NCBI GenBank assembly: GCA_038363925.1
Contig: JAQQWL010000011.1
Coordinates: forward strand, 4,402,001-4,466,000
Length of the DNA: 64,000 nt
Direction of reading: 5' to 3'
Source of the DNA: Apiospora phragmitis
Taxonomy: Eukaryota > Ascomycota > Sordariomycetes > Amphisphaeriales > Apiosporaceae
Positions 49,901 through 60,133 of the stretch are shown one piece after another (position 1 is the first letter of the stretch; each line of letters begins with the position of its first letter). The position numbers and the translations under genes were made by a program. Below the pieces are notes generated by a model. It had not been told where the DNA came from. It searched no databases and worked only from the letters and a program-made list of their open reading frames with translations.

Positions 49901-50230
49901 CCAGTCGCCTATCGCCACCAGCTTCGCCGTGAACTTTCGCGCAGCATCGACATCGCAGCTGGCAAAGATCAGAATCGCCAGAAACTCGTGCAGTTTCCTG
50001 TCTTCCACCCGGGAGGCAAAGTCGTGTCCAGAAATGCCAAATTCGACTTCAGCACTGTGCTTACTTGGTGCTAGAGAGCTGAAAAGATGCACGAGGCTGT
50101 CGAAATGTAGAATGCCCGCAGCAGTGCCACCGACAGCAAACCTCAGGGTTTCCTCATCGCGTCTTTCCAATTTGTGCAGTAGCAGTTTGTAGATTGTCTT
50201 GCACAAATCAGAGTAATGGCTTGAGGACAT
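46958..50230 (-). CDS. Serine/threonine protein kinase with long C-terminal beta-rich region
   Basis: A single 966-aa protein from exons 50230-48990, 48827-48381, 48324-48036, 47956-47742 and 47666-46958 (2901 nt). Residues 1-175 are a helical N-terminal region without a recognised name. The kinase domain runs from about 176 to 480: Gly loop SEGAFGKVY, Lys 191, catalytic HMDLKPANIL (Asp 323; HMD replaces the usual HRD), DFG at 348-350, GEGTYLAPE, and after intron 1 the APE-following strand VWSLGCIVSIIFTYLDAG. The last 400 residues consist of short beta-like blocks (AVSRDGTLVAYYTD, ISTLRGTIYKVVLPG) resembling a degenerate WD/beta-propeller. Treating the two halves as separate genes leaves both truncated at intron boundaries. 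The architecture resembles a fungal-specific kinase class of unknown role, possibly incompatibility or signalling. Confidence 0.82.
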
Positions 50231-50562
50231 AGTAGTGTACCTGAGTCAGTACAGTAGCATTCGATAGCTAATGGAATATAGCAGGGTTATAGCGTGTACC
50301 TAAACGAGTGGAGTCTGGCAAGAAAGTGGAATTTCCAACGGGGGACCAGAAGCCAGCACGAAGTGATGAGTTCATTGGGGGATTAGTAGCGGCTTATTAG
50401 TTGCATAACCCCCATTGGGCACTGCGCTTGACCCGACTTCAGATTCACGATAGTGGATAATTTTCAATTACGTAGCTCTCGCGGTTAGCGGTAATTATCA
50501 GGAACTTTCGTCTCTGTTTCTCTCCTTCTCTCCCTCACCCTCACCCTCCATGTAGAAGATCA
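50231..50562. promoter_or_regulatory. Divergent promoter, kinase / mitochondrial carrier
   Basis: 332 bp between two divergent start codons. The last 40 bp before the carrier ATG are a pyrimidine tract (TC-rich with CCCTCACCCTCACCCTCC), common in fungal 5' UTRs. No specific factor site identified. Confidence 0.45.
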
Positions 50563-51680
50563 ATGGCGGCCGAGCTGAAGCAGAAACCGGCCGAGCTGAA
50601 GCAGAAACCGGCCGAGGCCAGCAAACCAAAGAACTACAAGGGGTTCGTCGCTGGCGTCTTTTCCGGGATTGCTAAGCTATCGGGTACGTACAATGGTTTA
50701 TACTGCCGATGCCCAGCAGAGTTCCAACCTACTTTGGGTACATATGTACGCAGATGGTCTGGGCCGTCCGGCTAACGTTTATCTGACCAGTTGGCCACCC
50801 TTTCGATACTATCAAAGTTCGCCTGCAGACCACCGACTCGACGCGCTTCAGCGGGCCACTGCAATGTGTTGCGCAGACGCTCCGCAACGAAGGCGTGCGC
50901 GGACTCTACAAGGGCGCGACGCCGCCCTTGGTAGGATGGATGTTCATGGACTCCATCATGCTCGGCTCGCTGACCGTGTATCGCCGCCTGCTCGCCGAAC
51001 ACGTCTTCGTGCGCCCGCCGCCGTCCTCACGACACCCTGACAACGCTACGAGAACCGCGTCCGTATCGACACAGAGCTCCCACGCCGCGGTGCATCTACC
51101 CTCTTTCGGGCATGGTCTGGCGGGTGTCCTCGCGGGCGCTACCGTGTCCTTCATCGCCGCCCCTGTAGAACACGTCAAGGCGCGCCTGCAGATTCAATAT
51201 TCGGCCAAGAAGACGGAACGATTGTACTCGGGGCCAATCGACTGTCTGCGCAAAATCTATGGCGCCCATGGCATTCGTGGAGTTTATAAGGGCTTGTTTG
51301 CCACGCTGCTGTTTCGGTCGTTTTTCTTCTTTTGGTGGGGTTCATACGATATCTTTTCGCGGCAACTGAAAGAACGAACCTCCCTCAGCGCCCCGGGCAT
51401 CAACTTTTGGGCTGGCGGCTTGAGCGCCCAGATATTCTGGTTAACCAGTTACCCCAGCGATGTCGTCAAGCAGAGGATCATGACAGATCCCATGGGAGGT
51501 CCACTCAAAGATGGAACACCTAGATTCAGAACATGGGCGGATGCCGCGAGGAAAGTATACAGGGAGGCTGGCTGGAAAGGATATTGGAGAGGATTCGTCC
51601 CCTGTTTCCTGAGGGCCTTTCCAGCAAATGCTATGGCACTTGTCGCGTTCGAAGGCGTGATGAGAACACTACCTGCATAA
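50563..51680 (+). CDS. Mitochondrial carrier family protein (YMC1-like)
   Basis: Inner-membrane solute carrier with three repeats of about 100 residues. Exons 50563-50683 and 50791-51680 give 1011 nt (336 aa). The three Px[DE]xx[KR] signatures are visible as HPFDTIKVRLQ (completed by the splice), APVEHVKARLQIQY and YPSDVVKQRIM. The second motif resembles the yeast YMC1/YMC2 group and the carnitine/ornithine branch, so an amino-acid or acyl-carnitine substrate is plausible but unproven. The N-terminus contains a perfect 21-bp tandem duplication encoding AELKQKP twice. The gene is divergent from the kinase gene and convergent with eL22 (stops 230 bp apart). Confidence 0.9.
50569..50610 (+). repeat. 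Perfect 21-bp tandem duplication in coding sequence
   Basis: Two identical 21-bp units, in frame, coding for two copies of AELKQKP at the N-terminus of the mitochondrial carrier. Confidence 0.9.
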
Positions 51681-51909
51681 ATCACAGTGGCGTTTGGGCA
51701 TAGAATAGAGAGCAATCACGACAGAGGTAGAATATAATGAATGCCGTGAGAAAATAGATCAATTTCTCGAGCCTGAAGATAGGCGGAGCCGGTGGCATAA
51801 TCCCAGAAGGGAAGTTGGCTCCAAGTACTGAACTTCTCCGAACCCTACCATGCAAAACCCGTACGCCGTGGCGTAGTACCGATCAAAATACCCTGAGATC
51901 ATGAATCGT

Positions 51910-52514
51910 TTAATCCTCATCCTCATCAGCCTCGTCGTTAACGACGTTGAAGAACTTGAGCTCGTAAACGCCCTTGCTGGTCGAGACGACGCGGAGCCAG
52001 TCACGGAGCTGCATCTTCTTGAGGAACTTCTTGGTCCTATGAGGTAGCATATTAGCGACTGCGGAGTTTGTGATGCACTGAGCGTGCAACCTACAGGTAC
52101 TTGAGGTAGCGACCAGACAGCTCATTGTGGGCAATGATCTCAATCTTGCCCTCGCCAGCCTGCTTGATGACGACGTTGTCGCCAAGGTTGCCGACGCGGC
52201 CATCGACCTTGATCTTGTCCTGCAGGAACTTCTCGAAGGCGGCGGTGTCGAAGATCTTGTCGCTAGCGGGTTGCTGAGCGTTGATGATGAACTGGGCAAT
52301 CCGCGTAAGTAAACGACCTGTAGTCAAAGATTCGGAGGATTTTCCGTTTGCTTACCTTCTTGGTGGTCGTCTTGCCCTTGCCGGCCTTCTTGGACTGTCG
52401 GAGAAATTGAACTTAGCCTACTGTTTCACGCCATGATCTCGCTGGAGGATCGCCAGAGAGACTGGGCCAACAGCAAAGCGTTGTTTTTCATGTACATACT
52501 GTTTGGGGAGCCAT
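51910..52514 (-). CDS. RPL22: 60S ribosomal protein eL22
   Basis: Large-subunit ribosomal protein eL22. Exons 52514-52500 (five codons, MAPQT), 52394-52356, 52291-52095 and 52036-51910 give 378 nt (125 aa), standard for the family. Clear family sequence: FIINAQQPASDKIFD, IKVDGRVGNLGDNVVI, HNELSGRYLKYL, TKKFLKKMQLRDWLRVV and the acidic tail ADEDED. The start was placed by joining the tiny first exon, with donor GTATGT at 52499, to the Lys-rich second exon. A downstream ATG at about 52434 has no usable donor. Tiny first exons followed by a regulatory-looking intron are usual in fungal ribosomal protein genes. No frame damage. Confidence 0.95.
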
Positions 52515-53976
52515 TTTGCTTGATGGGCACGCAAAGAGATTGAATCCTGCGGGTAGTTGTCGGAGGGGTTCTGAGATATCTTTTGGGTGAGGATGATGCG
52601 GTAGGATCAATCGTGAACGGGTCCGACGAGGAAAAGTTCGCGGGATTCAATTATCTTTTTTGGTGTATCGGCGAAAAAGAACCCAGCCAATCCGGTAAGC
52701 AGGGCTCTCCCCTCCGTGGGGCAAACCCCTTTGCCTTCCGACAAAAATCCGTTATCGATAAAAAGCTGCTCAAGGTGAGCAAGGTGAGGAGAAGACCATA
52801 AAGGGGTCCGAGCTCCCTTTCATTTGATCAGAGACTGGACGAACGAGTCTCCAAGAGGCATTGTTGATGGTTCGTCAGCCTCAAACTGTTTCACATTATC
52901 AAGTGTCTTGGCGATATACCACGTACTCGTCATTAGCTGAGTATACGACGCTACTTGCATTTATCTATTAACTCCCCTCGTCAGGCATCTTTATTAAAGT
53001 AACAGTTAGACTTACTCCGGCTGCGTAGTAGTATCTTAGTCGTGTTCTTAGTTCTACAGTTTTGGAAGGCGCCTTGTCCGTATACCACAGCACGCATTTG
53101 CATGTACATATTTGTTCAGTCTTGTTGTTGTCAGTCGCATTTCTGCCTTTCTGCCTACCTGCTGTATATAACCCAACTCTTTGATCATGTAGTGAAACTC
53201 TGGCATGGTATGTTCCCTTATGAACGTTCGTATTGTGTACGAAGGGATGATCTAAGCCCTAGGTTACTCCGTATCATCTGTCATTTCGAAGAGAGCTAAA
53301 GGTCAGGGACCGATCATCCGGATTCTCTCACATGAGAATCTGTCAATGATGGGGTTGACAGCCCCTCATGAACGAACCCCGGGGGTTATTAGTTGGGGAG
53401 GAATAAACGCCTCCGGTGCGGAGTCGTGCTCGTTTTGGGGTTTCAATAGTGCATATGCCTTGGCTTCGGCCCCTGGTCCATTCCAGGAATCAGACGAGAC
53501 TCAAGCTTGCGCAAGGGGTTGATGTCCCGAGCTCAGAGCTCAGAGCTCAGAAGACTGTTGGATCCGTCCAGGTTATATACTTGAAGATCATTGCAAATCA
53601 AACCCTAGTTATCAAGTTATATAATTTATCAATTACAATCATTGGGGTATTAACAGTGATTGTTTATTATTTGTTTCTTATTTATCAATATCCAGAGAAG
53701 TGAGCACGAAATTGCTTTGTTGCATCGGGCCTCGGCGTCGTACTTCGTGTGGTAAGTTACCCTCCAGGGATCCTGGAACGTCATGTCATTATGCTGCATC
53801 TAGACTTTGATACAACCCAGTTCCAGCAGGCCCAACACACCCTTTCCTCCCTTACGTCGTACTCATATTCTCACCATCTAGACAGACTGTGCTGCATTCG
53901 TCTGTAAACCTCTTCGCAGTCTTCTCGCAACACATCGATCCCCTTGGGCTCTTTTCTCCCCCAGCAATTGGCAGCC
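52515..53976. other. Divergent intergenic region, eL22 / aldehyde dehydrogenase
   Basis: Nearly 1.5 kb between two divergent genes. Nothing coding recognised. A (GAGCTCA)3 tandem repeat lies at 53529-53549 and a strongly AT-rich stretch at about 53590-53700. Presumed promoters of eL22 at its left end and of the dehydrogenase at its right end. Confidence 0.5.
53529..53549. repeat. (GAGCTCA)3 tandem repeat
   Basis: Three perfect 7-bp units in the spacer upstream of the aldehyde dehydrogenase gene; may be a small expansion or a repeated binding site. Confidence 0.7.
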
Positions 53977-55664
53977 ATGGCGCACAAGGCCGTCCAGAGT
54001 GGCAGCATCGCCCCTTACGAGATCACGTCCTTGGACGCGATTCCCAGCATAGCAGCCAAGCTCCGCGCCACCTTTTGGACCAACAAGACCAAGGATGTGC
54101 AATATCGCCTGGTACAACTCCGCAAGCTGTACTGGGCTTTGATCGACTATACCCCGCAGCTGCGTGAGGCCTTGATGCTGGACTTGAAGAAGTCGCCTCA
54201 CGATGCCCACGTATCTGAGATTGACTGGACCATCAACGATTGCTTGTTCGCAATCAAGCATCTTGAGGAATGGGTCAAGGACGACAAGGACATCGATATC
54301 GCTCTGAGCTTTTCGATGCTGAAGCCGCGCATCAAGAAGGAACCCTTTGGGGCCGTCCTGATCATTGGCACATACAACTTCCCTGTTCAGCTGAACATGT
54401 GCCCCCTCATCGGTGCCATCGCCGCCGGTTGCACTGCTGTTCTGAAACCGTCAGGGGGTGCACCTGCCACGGCTATGGTCTTGACGGAGATCATCGAGAA
54501 GTCTCTGGACCCCTCGGCCTACACCACTGTCAACGGAAAGGTGCCGGAAACCACCGCTCTGCTAAGAGGAAGTGGGAGAAGATCTTCTACACCGGCGGTG
54601 TCAACGTGGCCAAGATCATCTCCAAGAAGGCGGCGGAAACGCTTACGCCGGTGTGCCTCGAGCTCGGCGGCAAGAACCCAGCCTTCGTCACCAAGAACGC
54701 CGACATCCGCCTCGCTGCACGTCGACTCATGTGGAGCAAGACGGTCAACGCAGGCCAGGTTTGCATTTCGCAAAACTATATTCTCTGCCACCGCGACGTC
54801 GTGGATAGCCTGATCAATATGATGAACGTCACTTATGACGACTTCTTCCCTAACGGTGCCAAAGCCAGTCCTGACTATGCTCGCGTAGTCAACGTGCAAC
54901 AGTTCGACCGCTTGCAGGCGATGCTCGACAACACCAAGGGCAAGATTGTCCAGGCGGTGAGATGGACCGTGATGATCTCTACATTGGCCCGACAGTTGTT
55001 CTCGTGGACTCGGCAGAAGACAGGATGATCCAAGAAGAATCCTTCGGTCCTATCTGGGCAATCCTGCCCTATGATGATCTGAACGCTGCTATTGATACCG
55101 TCCGCAAGGTCGATTACACGCCCCTCTCATTGATGACATTCGGCTCGAAATCAGAAAACGAGAAAGGTTAGTTCTCCTCACGGCGTTCTTGTCGAAGGTG
55201 CCACCACTAACAATCGTATAGTCCTGAACAGCATCACGTCGGGCGGAGCAACTATCAACGATGGTTTCATGCATGCCGCGGTCAACACGCTACCTTTCGG
55301 CGGCGTAGGCCAGTCCGGCACCGGGTCATACCGCGGCAAGCACTCCTTTGACTGCTTCACCCATCGCCGCACCGTCGTGGAGACGCCCAACTGGATGGAC
55401 GGCCTGCTGCGCGTGCGCTACATGCCGTTCCGGAAGTCCGATCTCAAGCAGTTTCAGTGGATGAACGCCTCGAAGCCCGACTTTGACCGCAATGGCAACA
55501 AGATCCGCGGCCTTGGCTATTGGATCTGGATGGTCGTCGGTCTCGGAAGCCCATCCGCCAAAGGTGCGTTGTTCAAGTGGCTTTTCGTCCTGGCGGGTTC
55601 CTATTTGGCCATGAATGGGCCGCAGCAGAGCGTTGCCAACCTGCGACAAATGCTTGGGTTTTAA
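53977..55664 (+). CDS. Fatty aldehyde dehydrogenase, membrane-anchored (HFD1/ALDH3-like), two frameshifts
   Basis: NAD-dependent class 3 aldehyde dehydrogenase oxidising long-chain aldehydes to fatty acids, probably at ER, lipid droplet or mitochondrial outer membrane. Exons 53977-55166 and 55222-55664. Visible: the cofactor-fold strand PFGAVLIIGTYNFPVQ, the Glu in CLELGGKNP, the catalytic Cys in NAGQVCISQNY, EESFGPIWAILPYDD and a C-terminal hydrophobic anchor (YWIWMVVGLG and LFKWLFVLAGSYLAMN). One base is missing near 54562 (after PETTALL, before RKWEKIFYTGGVNVAKIIS) and one near 54955 (after KGKIVQ, before GGEMDRDDLYIGPTVV). Restoring both gives 545 codons (544 aa). The start at 53977 has a good context (GCAGCCATGG); the ATG at 53944 would add 11 residues. 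Breaks judged assembly errors. Confidence 0.92.
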
Positions 55665-56407
55665 TCGCAAATGTCGCCCTAAGGATGGGATGTCGTAATA
55701 TGTACACTAGAAAGAAAGCGTTATTTTGTTTATTCACAATCCCCGTTTTGAGTACTTGCGTTTCGAGTGGCCATGGTTCTTGTTGGTTTCTAATCTCACA
55801 GCGGCATATACAGCTCCAAGAAGGTGATCGCCGTCCTTAAATGTGGTGAGTTGGCGGCCCCTTGGTGTGTGGCTGTTCAAATCTAACAGCGTTTATATTT
55901 TTGGTGTTACATATTGTACCAAGATCTGGATGAACTTCAGTTTATGATAGTATAAACGTGCGGTTTTGTTGGGGCATCTTCTGGGGCATACTATATCTCT
56001 TTCGGACGAGCAACTTTTCCCCAATGTGCAAGCCTTGGTTGGCGGATCGAGGCAAGTATGGGTGGTCTACGAAGCATCATAGAGGCAAGGCGCATCGAAG
56101 GCACAAGATGCAGGACATCCTTGGGAGAGAACCAGAGGTACTGTGTGCGCCAAATGAAGATAGCAGTGGAGAAATAGTAGAAACACATAATGAGAACGAA
56201 GTGCCAAAGCATTGGTCATGGAGAATGCGTCAGGGTGCTGCGTAATGGGCGCCCAAATTGTAGCAGTCTGCATATGACATGATACCTACCCATATGACGC
56301 AGCAAGGCGAGGGATCTGCCACAAATCACCATCTGACATAAGCAGTAGTTGTTTGCTCTGGGTATGATCGTATTCATGGTCATTGCTACTCCTAGGCGGG
56401 ATTATCA
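55665..56407. other. Convergent intergenic region
   Basis: Between the 3' ends of the dehydrogenase (+) and RRP4 (-). No gene recognised; frames up to 95 aa lack motifs. Confidence 0.45.
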
Positions 56408-57533
56408 TCACCGTCCAACAAGAGCTTTCGTGAGCCTCTTGCCCCTCTCACCACCTAACCAGAGCGTATCCGCGCTATCCCGTTCTTCCTTGGCCATCTC
56501 GACGGCCTCTTGATAGCCCTTGATCACCATCTCTTCGTCCACCCTGAGCCCGTTCTCGACCAGTGCTGTGATTACACCCCGCACGCGTGCGATTTCACGC
56601 ATCGTGTCGACAGGTATGATGTCGTTCTGACTCGAGTACACGTTCAAGCCCACGCTCTCCTCAATCCGCGTGATGCCCGGTCCCGACGTCTCGGCCGCCG
56701 CGCCCTCGCCCTCGATGTGCTTGCTGATCCAGATGTAGCCGTTGACGCCCAGGACGACGTCGATCTTCTCGCTGCCGCTCACCTCGTCGGTGCCGGAGAT
56801 GTCAAGCGTGAACGCCTGTCGACGCGCGCGCACCACGCCGCCGCCGCCGCCGCCGCCCGTGCCGGTGACGGACATGAAGACGCCGTTGCGCAGCTTGCCG
56901 TACTTCAGACTGCGAGTGTGCAGGACCGCGGCGCCGTCGTTGTAGAGCTGCTGCACCTCGGCCACGAGCAGCTCGCCCTCGCTGAAGAAGGTCCGGATCT
57001 GCAGCTCGTCTGTCTCGGTACGTCTTCGCTGAATGCCGCCGGGCAAGTTGATGGCGGAGAGGGGGAGTTGGGCCAGCAGGGTTCCGCCCACATCCACGCG
57101 CCACCGCTTGGCCTGCACTTCCACTATACGGCCGACGACCAGGTCACCGATCTCGGGTGTGTATCGGGCGCGCAGCGGTCGGACGGAGAGCAGCTTGTTG
57201 GTCTTGGCTAATGTGCCGGCAACAGAGGATAATATTGTATTGGACGATGCGCCAGGGATGACATAGGTGCCGTGGCCACTATAAATCTTGCAGTCAGAAT
57301 ATTGTCCAAACCTTGAGTTATCAGGGCCGTCCATACCGCATCCATTGGGGGTCGTCTGTTATTATCTCGCCCGGAGTCATTATCGAGGAGTCCTGAGTGC
57401 GTGCTCTTTTGGCTGGGCGGCCCATAGCGATATCCCCTTCGAGGTCGGCGCCGCCTTCTGAATCCGAGTGCGAGTCCTCATGGCGTGGTTTGGGCGGCGG
57501 TGCCAACGAGGGCTGGAGTATCGTGATGGGCAT
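56408..57533 (-). CDS. RRP4: Exosome complex subunit RRP4 (S1/KH)
   Basis: Cap subunit of the RNA exosome (3'-5' RNA decay and processing, nucleus and cytoplasm), with an N-terminal domain, an S1 fold and a KH domain. Exons 57533-57337 and 57278-56408 give 1068 nt (355 aa). Joining them yields RGHGTYVIPG, the family's conserved entry. S1-like sequence IGDLVVGRIVEVQAKRWRVD is followed by SLKYGKLRNGVFMSV and a KH part (VVLGVNGYIWISKHI). A Gly-rich stretch (GTGGGGGGGVV) interrupts the middle and is longer than usual. The acidic N-terminal extension contains the likely basic nuclear signal RPAKRAR. The start at 57533 (MPITILQPS) was chosen over ATG 57554, seven codons upstream. Frame intact throughout. 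Confidence 0.92.
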
Positions 57534-58090
57534 CTTATCTTGGTGTTGTCGCAACGTTTGCGCGGCGTCGTGGCCGGGTAAGGTAGGATTGTTGGAAATC
57601 GAAAATTTAAAGCTTCATTGATGAATTGATCTTCAGTAGGTACAGTCTTAGCGTGCTTGCGGAAAGCTACAAGGGGGGGTGATCTAGTGGTCCAGTGGGA
57701 TGACAGGGATTACAGCCCCACCAACGGCCCCACGAAACAATATGCCGGGAGGCAAAGGCGCCTGTAGAACAGGCTAGGTTACAGGCTGCAGCCAGCCATT
57801 CCTTCTACATAATAGCACCACCTCAGTTCCCATCAATTTGATAGATGAGATGACATGTGACATCTGTTGACAAATCTCGTCGCTCGCCGGACATGCCCAA
57901 CGTGCAACACCATCACTGAGAACACCAACGGACTACCAGCGCACCGATCCAAGACCATCGCAGCATTCATACCGCCAGCGTTATCAAAAGTGATGCTCTT
58001 CTCGGCCTAGCCGGGAGGGAAGCTGTGTAACAACACATACGTCATCTGCTCAACGATAACAAAATTGATAGAGCCAAGCAGCCATTTCTC
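57534..58090. promoter_or_regulatory. Divergent promoter region, RRP4 / PEX30-like
   Basis: 557 bp between two divergent start codons; must hold both promoters. No TATA box or factor site could be assigned with confidence. Confidence 0.4.
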
Positions 58091-59645
58091 ATGGATCACG
58101 AGTTTACGCAAGATGTCTTCGTCAACCGTGATGACCCCATACCAACAATCAGGCTAGATGGTTCTGGCTCCGGCTCCGGCTCCGGCGCCGGCTCTGGCTC
58201 AGGACAAGCATCAGACTCAAAACATGACGAGTCTTCCGCCCAGGAACCCAGCTCACCAGAGGCCGACTCATCAATTCCTAGACGACGGGGCATCCGGGAG
58301 CGCTTCTCGGCGTTGAAGGACAAAGCCAACATTCAGGACTTGTTGGTCGAGAAGGTTCTTGCCCAATTGCTCCAAGACGGCGGCGCGTACCCTCCTGACG
58401 ATGGCTCGAAAGGTGGTGGTGGCCCTTCGGGTGCCGAGCGGCCCAACTTCAACTTGCCCACCATGTCCAACAACTTTAGGCGCTTCAACAGTCGCATCGG
58501 GGTCGTTTTCGTCTTCCAGGCCCGCGTAGTTCGGCTTCTTTCCTGGCGCCATCCGACGCATACTATGTCCTTCTTGGCTGTTTTCACCTTCGTATGCCTA
58601 GACCCGTCTTTACTCCCATTACTTCCACTGGCTATCCTCCTTGTCGGTGTGATGATTCCCTACTTTATCACTCGTCATCCGGCAACGCAATTCAGCCTCG
58701 CGAGCGACCAGGCCATAGGCTATTCGCCATATGGCCCTCCTCTCGCACCTGCAAGGACAGTGAAACCCGTTAAGGAGCTCAGCCGTGACTTTTTCCGCAA
58801 TATGCGAGATTTACAGAACAGCATGGAAGACTTCAGTCAACTTCATGACGCCGTCGTCACAATGTTGGTGCCTCGCCTCAATTTTAGCGATGAGGCCCTG
58901 AGCAGTGCCATATTCATAGTGTTGTTCGCAGCGTGCCTCTTGCTGAGTGTATCCTCGAACACTATGCCCTGGCGCTTCATTTTCTTGATTGGAGGCTGGG
59001 CTGTCACTGTCATGGGACATCCCGCTGTCCAGAAGCAGATTCAGGGCACGCATGGGAAACAGTTGAAGGAAAATGAGGAGAAGGCACGAAATTGGATGGA
59101 GAAGTTTGTCGAAGGCGATGTGATTCTCGACAGTGCACCCGAGACACGAGAGGTCGAGATCTTTGAACTGCAGCGACTCTCTGGTCCTGATGGCGAATGG
59201 GAGGCTTGGCTTTTCAGCCCATCACCGTACGATCCGCTTTCCGCCGCCAGAATAGCTGGTGAGCGGTCAACGGGCACGAGATTCTTCGAGGACGTACAGC
59301 CTCCGCAAGGCTGGGAGTGGCATGAGAAGAAATGGGCACTGGATCTGTGGAGCAGAGAATGGGTGGAGGAACGTATCATTACTGGGGTCGAGGTTGAAAC
59401 GGAAGGAGAGAGATGGGTGTACGATATCTTCGATGAGAACTCAGCGGACAGGGTCGGCTTGGTGGAGGAGAAGGGAAGAGCAGGAGAAAACGCCCAACAA
59501 GGGCAAGGGCAAGGCCACAGTGCCAAAGCCAAGCTGGGAGGAGGGCGAGGACTTTGAGGGAAGAAGGGGTGAGTGGCGCCGTAGGCGCTGGGTGAGGCTT
59601 GTCAAGAGGAAGAATATTCCGGCGACAAAGGATGACATTAATTAA
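58091..59645 (+). CDS. Pex30/Pex24-like DysF-domain membrane peroxin (one frameshift near end)
   Basis: Integral membrane protein of the fungal Pex24/Pex30 family, acting at ER-peroxisome contacts in peroxisome number control. A GSG-rich low-complexity N-terminus is followed by hydrophobic hairpins (about residues 155-198, SFLAVFTFVCLDPSLLPLL; and about 275-305). The C-terminal dysferlin-like domain has WEWHEKKWALDLWSREWVEE. The frame changes near 59470: the original frame ends at 59557 with a low-complexity tail. Removing one base between about 59440 and 59490 continues into PSWEEGEDFEGRRGEWRRRR and WVRLVKRKNIPATKDDIN, the expected DysFC end, giving 518 codons. An unrecognised short intron is possible, but an extra base is simpler. 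Confidence 0.85.
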
Positions 59646-60133
59646 TTGAGTACTTATGGTAATTACATGATGTTATGCTATTGGGTTGACTACTTCAGGC
59701 AAGTCAAGTCACAACAAAGACTTATCGCGGTAACATGATGGAACAGCCGGCGCATCTCGCCGGTATTTGCTGGCCTCCTTGCTTCTTCTCTGCTACCATG
59801 GTTCAGACTGTCCCTAACACTTACAAATCAACATGATGTTGTATCTGCTATTGAAAACGTACCGTGGACAACTAGAGCGTATTATCAATTAAGCACAGCC
59901 TGTCCTTGTCGTAGTTCTGGTCGTGCACGCCATGCGATTGATTTCTCCCAACCTCGCCGCAATTCTACAGGAGCACAGCGCTTATGCTACAGCCACGTCG
60001 AGTACAAGACATTTTATAAAGCAGGACTCGACGGTTTCAAGGTTATCTTCATTTTGCAAGAGAATCAAGCAAACAAATAAAAAAAGGTAGGGTCCGTTGC
60101 TGTCGTCCCGAGGTAACCCATGACCCCCTGAAT
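59646..60133. other. Intergenic region
   Basis: Spacer between two co-oriented genes. AT-rich; no gene recognised. Presumed promoter of the HD-domain gene. Confidence 0.4.
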
